A DNA stretch of 46,888 bases. It comes from an uncultured Bacteroidia bacterium (lineage in GTDB: Bacteria; Bacteroidota; Bacteroidia; Bacteroidales; UBA932). Shown here in pieces: positions 41,684 through 46,888 of this stretch (position 1 is its first letter; each line of letters begins with the position of its first letter). The DNA lies in the NCBI GenBank assembly GCA_902796555.1, contig CADBPR010000106.1, positions 1 through 46,888 of the forward strand. The letters are read 5' to 3'. The notes below the pieces were generated by a model that worked only from the letters and a program-made list of their open reading frames with translations, made no database searches and was not told where the DNA came from. Position numbers and translations under genes: made by a program.

Positions 41684-44600
41684 TTACTGGATATTAATCT
41701 GTTTGAAACAGAACTGTCCGGAAGTCTTCTTGTCGTTGGAGCCGAAGTCGTTGGAAGCACCTACCGTAAAGGTAACTTCCTGGGCCTGACCCGTCCAGGT
41801 AATAACCGTGTCCCCTTTCTTCTGCGCGACTACGCTGCCTGCAGAAGCCGTAATGGTGGCCGTCTGCTCCAGGCCTTTGCCCGACAGGGTAAAGGCGATG
41901 CCGTTCATGGTTTGTCCGGCGGGAGCGGTCACCGTAATCTTGCCGTTGGCATACATACGGATGTCTTCCTCCTGGGTACTTCCGTTAACCTTATAGATGG
42001 GTTTGGTCTGGCTGGCGCTACCATCGATGACGAAGGTATAACCCTGATATTCAAATTCCGAGACCGGGTCGTTGTCCTTCCACTGGTTCAGCTTGGCCAG
42101 CTCGGTGACCGTAATCGCCATGCCGTTCACCGGGTCGGTGGAGACGTCCGGATCCTGGGAATTGTCAGGGTCCTGGGAATCATCCGGGGCGGGATCCTGG
42201 GAATTGTCAGGATTCGTGTTGCCGCCTTCGCCGCTGTACACCTTCAGGTTGCGGATCTCCCATGTGGCGGCTGCTGCATCGGTGCTGGTGTAGACAAAGG
42301 CCAGGTAGATTTGTTCGCCGGCGAAATCGCTGAGATCAACCGCACCGGAAGAAACGAAGTTCCAGTCGCTGCCGGTGAACCAGTTGGGAATGTCGAGTTC
42401 AAACCACTCTTCCCCGTCCACGGATACGCAGACAAAGACCACTTCGCTCTTTTCCTGGCCTGCAGGGAAATACTGGCCGGTATGCTCAAAGGTCAGGAAG
42501 GCGGACTGAACATTGCTCAGGTCGATGGGGTCGGCCTTGTACAGCCAGGCCTCGGTCGCATAGGCTTTCTGGTAGTAGGCGGAAGCCTTCATGCACTGAT
42601 CCTGCTGGCGGTAAGACCATACATAGCTCAAGCCGGTGGGCAGTTCGCCGTTGTCAATGGTGAAGGAGCCCTCGCCCGTAGCGAAACTTTCTTCGAAAAT
42701 CAGTTCGCCGTCCACGGGCACCGGGTCATCGGAGAATCCGGGGTCCTCGCTCTGGTCCGGCGTGCCGCCCTGGGTGCCCAGATCGACGCCGCGGCCGAAG
42801 TCCACGGACTGGGAAGTGGCCGAAGCCGTCTCGCTGACCAGCGTCAGGTCGTCCAGACGGTAAGCGCTGGCCACGGAAGCGGTGAAGTACAGGTACAGGG
42901 TCTGGGTACCCTGCGGAACGGTGAAATGCGCCGTTGCCAGATCCCAACGACCGTTGGGCATGGTACCCTTGGCAAAATCATAATCGAGAGACACCCAGCT
43001 GGCACCGGTTCCGGTGTTGCTCACATAAACCTTGAACTCGTCCTTGTTGAACAGAGCATCGGCCTGGGTATACTTTTCGGTACCGAAACTCAGGGCGAAC
43101 GCCGTCGCACCGTCGGTTGCGATATTCTTGACATTCACATAGTTGTTGGCGCCGAAGAAGAGGTTGTTGGCTCCGGAACCGGCATAATCGGAATACGTGC
43201 CGTTGGAGGCGCTGTTCGCACGGACCGTGATGCCGGCGACGGCATAGTCCACATTGGCCGCACCGCTGCCGTTCTGATTCTTCCAACCGTCGAACTGGTC
43301 GGCGAAGGGCCAATGTTTGTTAGCATCCTGGGCAGCCGTGGTCTTGTCGAAGTTGTTCGCATATACGGTTCCAGCCGGTGCCGGGTCCTGGGAGGTATCG
43401 GGGTCCTCGCTCTGGTCCGAACCGCCACCCTGGGTGCCCAGATCGACGCCCTTGCTGAAATCGACAGCCGTACCGGCCTTTTCGGCGGCGGCGAGGGTCA
43501 GGTCATCCAGACGATAGGCGCTGGCAACGGAGGCTGCGATATAGATATACAGTTTGGAGGTACCGGAAGGAACGGTGAAATTGGCGGTAGCCAGGTCCCA
43601 TTTGCCCTCGGGGAGGCCGCCCTGCGCGAAGTCATAGTCGATGGAAACCCAGGTGGCGCCTTCGCCCGTGTTGCTGACGTAGACTTTGAATTCGTCCTTG
43701 TTGAACTTGGAATCAGCCTGCGTGTATTTCTCGCTGCCGAAGGTCAGGCTCAGGTTCGTAGCATCGCCAAGGGCGATGTTCTGCACCTGGAAGTGGGCGT
43801 TGGCACCGAAGAAGATGTTGTTGGCGCCGGATCCGGAATAGATGGAATAGTTTCCGTTGGAGGCGCTGTTCGCACGGATGGAGATACCGGTGAATTCGTA
43901 AGTGACATTCGCCGCACCACTGCCGGTGGGGTTCTTCCAGTTCTCGAACTGGTCGCCATAGGGCCAGCTGCTGCCGGAACCATAGGTCTGGGTAGCCGTT
44001 TCCTTGTCGAAATTGTCGGCGTAGATGGCGCCTTCGACCGGGGTCGGGCCCACAGGGTCGGTGCTGCCGTCACCGCTGCCCTGCTTCTCCGTCGAAACGG
44101 TGAGCGCATCCACTTCCCAGGTACCGGCCTTGGAAGCCGTGGACTTGTAGATGAAGGCGAAGCGGACGGTCTTGCCCTTATAGGCGGAAATGTCGATATC
44201 GCCGGAATTGACGAAGGTCCAGTTGGTCGGATAGGTAGGAATGGTCAGCTGCGTCCACTCCTCCTCACCGTCCGCCTTGGTTGCGGAATCGGAAATCCAG
44301 AAAGTAGCCTCATCCTTGATATTGCCGAAATACTGACCGGCGTGGGTGAAGGAGACATAGTTGGTCTCCGTGTCGGCCAGTTCGATGGCGGGCGACACCA
44401 GCCAGCTCTCGGAAGCGTAGTTGGTTCCGCCTGCATAGGCGGTCGCCTTCATGCCATACTTGGAGTCATACGTCCACACGGCGTCGATTCCCTCGGGGAG
44501 GGTTCGGTCCTCGATGGTCCAGGAACCCTGACCGGCGGTCTTGAGGCTGTAATCGTAATACTTGCCGGAAATGGGGGCTTCCCCTTCGGGGCCGTCCTGA

Positions 44601-44944
44601 TAGATGACATAGGCCCGGCTGATCAGTTTCTTGCCGACGACGAAGTTGACGGTACCGGTACGGTTGTACCCGTCGTTCGGCAGTACGGAAATCTCAATCG
44701 TCTGCGGCTTGACGGAGCCCTGGCCGGAGGTCTTGGTAATACCGATCCAGTCGTCTTCCGTGGTCGCGGTCCAGTCGCGGGATACCGTCACGTTGATGTT
44801 GGCGACACCCCCGTCCTTGTCGAAGGTGAGACTCTGCTGCCCGAAAGCGATTGAGGGGATGCCGAGATTCTCACGCTCCCGCTGACAGCCCGTCAGCACG
44901 GCGGCTGCAGCCAGCAGGGAGAGAAAAATGGTTCTGAATTTCAT
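41684..44944 (-). CDS. Multi-domain BACON / jelly-roll surface lipoprotein
   Basis: 1086 residues. Lipobox LTGCQ (about residue 19), a BACON domain to about 120, then a choice-of-anchor-J-type beta-sandwich (YDYSLKTAGQGSWTIEDRTLPEG...), two tandem DUF5017-like sandwich repeats (about 304-740), another anchor-J-like domain, an acidic linker of repeated SQDP units, and a final beta domain. No catalytic motif is seen. It looks like a surface adhesin or scaffold that captures substrate for the nucleases encoded after it. The ATG at 44944 gives a clean lipoprotein signal and lies 50 bases after a consensus promoter; the frame runs 35 codons further upstream but through that promoter. First gene of the operon. 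Confidence 0.85.
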   Translation of the reverse strand: MKFRTIFLSLLAAAAVLTGCQRERENLGIPSIAFGQQSLTFDKDGGVANINVTVSRDWTATTEDDWIGITKTSGQGSVKPQTIEISVLPNDGYNRTGTVNFVVGKKLISRAYVIYQDGPEGEAPISGKYYDYSLKTAGQGSWTIEDRTLPEGIDAVWTYDSKYGMKATAYAGGTNYASESWLVSPAIELADTETNYVSFTHAGQYFGNIKDEATFWISDSATKADGEEEWTQLTIPTYPTNWTFVNSGDIDISAYKGKTVRFAFIYKSTASKAGTWEVDALTVSTEKQGSGDGSTDPVGPTPVEGAIYADNFDKETATQTYGSGSSWPYGDQFENWKNPTGSGAANVTYEFTGISIRANSASNGNYSIYSGSGANNIFFGANAHFQVQNIALGDATNLSLTFGSEKYTQADSKFNKDEFKVYVSNTGEGATWVSIDYDFAQGGLPEGKWDLATANFTVPSGTSKLYIYIAASVASAYRLDDLTLAAAEKAGTAVDFSKGVDLGTQGGGSDQSEDPDTSQDPAPAGTVYANNFDKTTAAQDANKHWPFADQFDGWKNQNGSGAANVDYAVAGITVRANSASNGTYSDYAGSGANNLFFGANNYVNVKNIATDGATAFALSFGTEKYTQADALFNKDEFKVYVSNTGTGASWVSLDYDFAKGTMPNGRWDLATAHFTVPQGTQTLYLYFTASVASAYRLDDLTLVSETASATSQSVDFGRGVDLGTQGGTPDQSEDPGFSDDPVPVDGELIFEESFATGEGSFTIDNGELPTGLSYVWSYRQQDQCMKASAYYQKAYATEAWLYKADPIDLSNVQSAFLTFEHTGQYFPAGQEKSEVVFVCVSVDGEEWFELDIPNWFTGSDWNFVSSGAVDLSDFAGEQIYLAFVYTSTDAAAATWEIRNLKVYSGEGGNTNPDNSQDPAPDDSQDPDNSQDPDVSTDPVNGMAITVTELAKLNQWKDNDPVSEFEYQGYTFVIDGSASQTKPIYKVNGSTQEEDIRMYANGKITVTAPAGQTMNGIAFTLSGKGLEQTATITASAGSVVAQKKGDTVITWTGQAQEVTFTVGASNDFGSNDKKTSGQFCFKQINIQ
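42722..43381 (-). repeat. Tandem domain repeat, copy 2 (within the surface lipoprotein)
   Basis: Encodes a sandwich domain of about 220 residues that starts TVYANNFDKTT and ends near QSEDPGFSDDP. It closely matches copy 1 directly upstream on the - strand, with identical blocks such as NKDEFKVYVSNTG, SVASAYRLDDLTL and GVDLGTQGG, so the gene grew by tandem duplication. Confidence 0.8.
43382..44037 (-). repeat. Tandem domain repeat, copy 1 (within the surface lipoprotein)
   Basis: The first copy of the duplicated sandwich domain, starting GAIYADNFDKET and ending in SEDPDTSQDP. The two copies differ mostly in surface loops (for example TQTYGSGSSW against AQDANKHW). Confidence 0.8.
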
Positions 44945-44993
44945 TACTGTAGTTATTAATGTTATAAATTTATTGGCATAATCCACCATCCTG

Positions 44994-45024
44994 CAAAGAT
45001 AGCAAAAACAAATGGCATATTCAA
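44994..45024 (-). promoter_or_regulatory. Consensus promoter of the nuclease/phosphate operon
   Basis: On the - strand TTG (45022-45024), exactly 20 bases, then TATCTTTG (44994-45001), a perfect match to the Bacteroidetes consensus. The leader to the ATG at 44944 is about 45 bases and A/T-rich. I see no Pho-box repeat around it. The six genes from 44944 to 33566 are all on this strand with gaps of 18 bases or less. Confidence 0.85.
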
Positions 45025-45058
45025 TATGGAGCGACGGTGTTTCCGGCAATTCTTTTAC

Positions 45059-45091
45059 AGAAAAAAAACAGCCCGGCGGGTGCCGGGCTGT
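45059..45091 (-). terminator. Rho-independent terminator after the partial TonB receptor gene
   Basis: Read on the - strand: acagcccggc / gccgggctgt, a 10-bp perfect stem with a 4-base loop, followed by a run of T. It lies 25 bases after the stop codon at 45116 and separates that gene from the nuclease operon. Confidence 0.93.
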
Positions 45092-45115
45092 CAGTAGGTA
45101 TGTTTCTTCTCGGAA

Positions 45116-46888
45116 TTAGAAGCTGTACCGGGCGGTCAGCAGCATGTTCCAAGTAGAGAAGGTGCTCTTGTAAGGCTTCCAGGTAGGCTCGGTGAAAGTA
45201 TACGTACCAGCCTTGCTGTCCCAGTTGAGAATCTGGTCGCCGCTCAGCTGCTTGGGAACGCCCCAGTTGCTGTTGAACAGGTTGCCGATGTTGTTGATAT
45301 CCACACCGACGGTGAGGGTATGGACCTTCTTGCCGACATGGAACATGATATCCTGTGCAACCTTGACGTTGATGCGGTTGACCCAAGGCATCACGGCACC
45401 GCCGCGCTCGGAATACTGACCGCGGTGCGCGCTCAGGTACTTGTCGCTGGCGAGGAAGGCCTGGAAAGCGGCCTTGTTGTCAGCTGCAGTCTGGATTACA
45501 TTCTCGTCCTTGTCCTTCACATCGCCGAAAGGCATGGAAGCGAGGTCGGTATCCGTCGGGATGTAAACGAGGTTGGCAGCACCGCCGTCGCCCGTCACGT
45601 TGTTGAGGGTGTAGGAGTAGCGGGTGTAGGAGTAGTTGCCGATGTAGCCGAGGTTGAAGCCCTCATAGAACACACCGAGGGTGGTGGCGAGGAAGCGGCC
45701 TTCCGGAATGCGGTAGCCCACGTTCGCAATCACACGGTGAGGAGATACATAGGTGCCGTAGCCCAGTTCCGGGGTGTGGCTGCCGTTGACGTTGTAGGTC
45801 ATCGTGTTGTAAGCGGAGGAAATCTGGTCGCCGATACCGTCGGAGAGGGCCTTGCCGCCGCTGTAGGTGTAAGCCGCCATAAGGGACAGGCCGAAGGCGA
45901 AGTCCTTCTCGAGTTTGGCCGTACCGGAGTAGTAGTAACCCAGGTTCTTGTCTACATTGTAGATGTAGTACGGCAAAACTTTACCGCCCAGGGAGTTCTT
46001 GATGTTTTCGCCGGAGACTTTGGCACGGCCTGCAGGCTCGCCGGGGAGGGTCACCTCGCCGTCTGCTTTCTGGCCGAGCTTGTCAACATAGACACCGATG
46101 AGGTCCTTGTTGTAGATACCTTCGAGGGAGGCGCGGATGCCGCCGGGGAGACGGAAGTCGGCCGCCAGGGAGGTCTTCAGGGTCGTAGGCATGATCAGGT
46201 TCTTGTCCATGACGGTGGTACCCGTAGGAGCGTACAGGTCACCGGCCTTGAAGGTACCGCCGTAGAGGTCGTCGAGGATGTCGGTGACATTCTGGTGGAA
46301 GTTCGGGGTGTTGGCGTTGCCTTCACGGGCGTCGACGAACTGGGCCTGGAGGCAGTTGCTGTTACCCGCGGCGGACACAATCCACACGAAGGGGATACGG
46401 CCGGTGTAGATACCGGCGCCGCCACGCAGGACGACGGCACGGTTGCCGAAGAGGTCCCAGTTGAAACCGATTCTCGGGGAAATGTTCGTGCGGGAAGCAG
46501 GCATGTCGGAGGTCTTGTGACCATAGAGAGACGTGCCGGCGGTGGCCAGGCTGGTGAATTCCTTGTTCTCGTTACCCGGGATATTCGGATAAATCGGGAG
46601 TTCGAAACGGATACCGGCGGTCAGTTTGAAGCGGTCGCTGAAGGTCACCTCATCCTGGGCATACCAGGAAGCCTGCATATACTGGAAGGCCGGGAACACC
46701 TGCTTGAGGTCGTCACGGTTGGAGTGGGTGATGGCGAAAGCGGCGGGTTTGCCGGCAGCCTTGAACGCATCCCAGCTGTCATAGATATAGTAGCCGAGGC
46801 CACCCTGCATGAAACCGTTCTTGGTGTCGTTCCACTCGAACTGCAGACCGGCAGTCACGTTGTGGATACCGAAGCGGTAGTTGATTTC
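45116..46888 (-). CDS. TonB-dependent receptor, C-terminal part (partial)
   Basis: 590 residues of the barrel of a TonB-dependent or Oar-like outer-membrane protein, with the start beyond the window edge; the frame is open to the last base. Aromatic barrel strands alternate throughout (SWYAQDEVTFSDRFKLTAGIRFELP, NISPRIGFNWDLFGNRAVVLRGGAGIYTG), and the last strand ends in Phe (LLTARYSF), the outer-membrane insertion signal. Strands such as TLTVGVDINNIGNLFNSNWG are typical of the large carboxypeptidase-domain receptors of Bacteroidetes. It has its own terminator and is not part of the nuclease operon. Substrate unknown. Confidence 0.88.
   Translation of the reverse strand, partial: EINYRFGIHNVTAGLQFEWNDTKNGFMQGGLGYYIYDSWDAFKAAGKPAAFAITHSNRDDLKQVFPAFQYMQASWYAQDEVTFSDRFKLTAGIRFELPIYPNIPGNENKEFTSLATAGTSLYGHKTSDMPASRTNISPRIGFNWDLFGNRAVVLRGGAGIYTGRIPFVWIVSAAGNSNCLQAQFVDAREGNANTPNFHQNVTDILDDLYGGTFKAGDLYAPTGTTVMDKNLIMPTTLKTSLAADFRLPGGIRASLEGIYNKDLIGVYVDKLGQKADGEVTLPGEPAGRAKVSGENIKNSLGGKVLPYYIYNVDKNLGYYYSGTAKLEKDFAFGLSLMAAYTYSGGKALSDGIGDQISSAYNTMTYNVNGSHTPELGYGTYVSPHRVIANVGYRIPEGRFLATTLGVFYEGFNLGYIGNYSYTRYSYTLNNVTGDGGAANLVYIPTDTDLASMPFGDVKDKDENVIQTAADNKAAFQAFLASDKYLSAHRGQYSERGGAVMPWVNRINVKVAQDIMFHVGKKVHTLTVGVDINNIGNLFNSNWGVPKQLSGDQILNWDSKAGTYTFTEPTWKPYKSTFSTWNMLLTARYSF

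Noticed and set aside
40499-44854. A 1451-codon open frame on the + strand opposite the surface lipoprotein and nuclease genes
   Set aside because: The - strand genes have signal peptides, lipoboxes, active-site motifs and coupled starts; the + frame has none of these.

Overview
The window is one continuous stretch of chromosome from a GC-rich member of the Bacteroidales. The evidence is SusC/SusD pairs, FecI/FecR regulators, BACON-domain lipoproteins, DUF-type outer-membrane genes typical of Bacteroides relatives, and promoters of the Bacteroidetes type (TTG, 20 bases, TAnnTTTG). The high GC suggests an uncultured gut or rumen lineage rather than Bacteroides itself; that placement is inference. 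I see no phage, transposase, CRISPR array or rRNA. Coding density is very high and no gene-free stretch exceeds 300 bases except 27450-27767, which holds a terminator and two tRNA genes.

Layout. (1) 1-1079: the end of nrdD plus nrdG (anaerobic ribonucleotide reduction). (2) 1106-1233: nested hairpins between convergent genes. (3) 1250-2236 (-): malate dehydrogenase. (4) 2445-3341: a Fur-box-like palindrome, a small ORF and a phosphopantetheinyl transferase. (5) 3371-14382: an ECF sigma gene, a FecR anti-sigma, a SusC with an STN signalling domain, SusD, a BACON lipoprotein, a TlpA-like thioredoxin lipoprotein and a full-length DsbD. This reads as one TonB-linked uptake locus with its own periplasmic reducing branch. 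(6) 14387-15763 (-): an AGCS amino-acid/sodium symporter. (7) 15841-23766: a tightly overlapped seven-gene operon (ABC ATPase, permease, DUF4857-like protein, TonB receptor, small lipoprotein, DUF6850-like barrel, DUF4876-like lipoprotein) with a palindrome in front and a strong terminator behind. (8) 23801-25438 (-): a membrane protein and a RidA protein with an unusual N-terminal repeat. (9) 25566-27449: LOG-family protein, Nudix hydrolase and a phosphotransferase. (10) 27511-27750: two head-to-head tRNA-Pro genes (AGG and UGG anticodons). (11) 27768-30865: a mutarotase-like protein, a DUF1538 membrane protein and two PII-like proteins. (12) 30881-33486 (-): guaB-guaA, with an IMP dehydrogenase that lacks its CBS domains. 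(13) 33566-44944 (-): a six-gene operon with a BACON/jelly-roll surface protein, a BACON-NUC1 nuclease, an EEP-family nuclease/phosphatase, a TonB receptor, a DUF5689 lipoprotein and a Na/phosphate cotransporter. (14) 45116-end (-): the C-terminal part of another TonB-dependent receptor.

The two loci most worth following are region 13, which I read as a system for digesting extracellular nucleic acid and recovering phosphate, and region 7, a coherent envelope transport operon with no assigned substrate. Family names come from recognition of the protein sequences, not from database searches.
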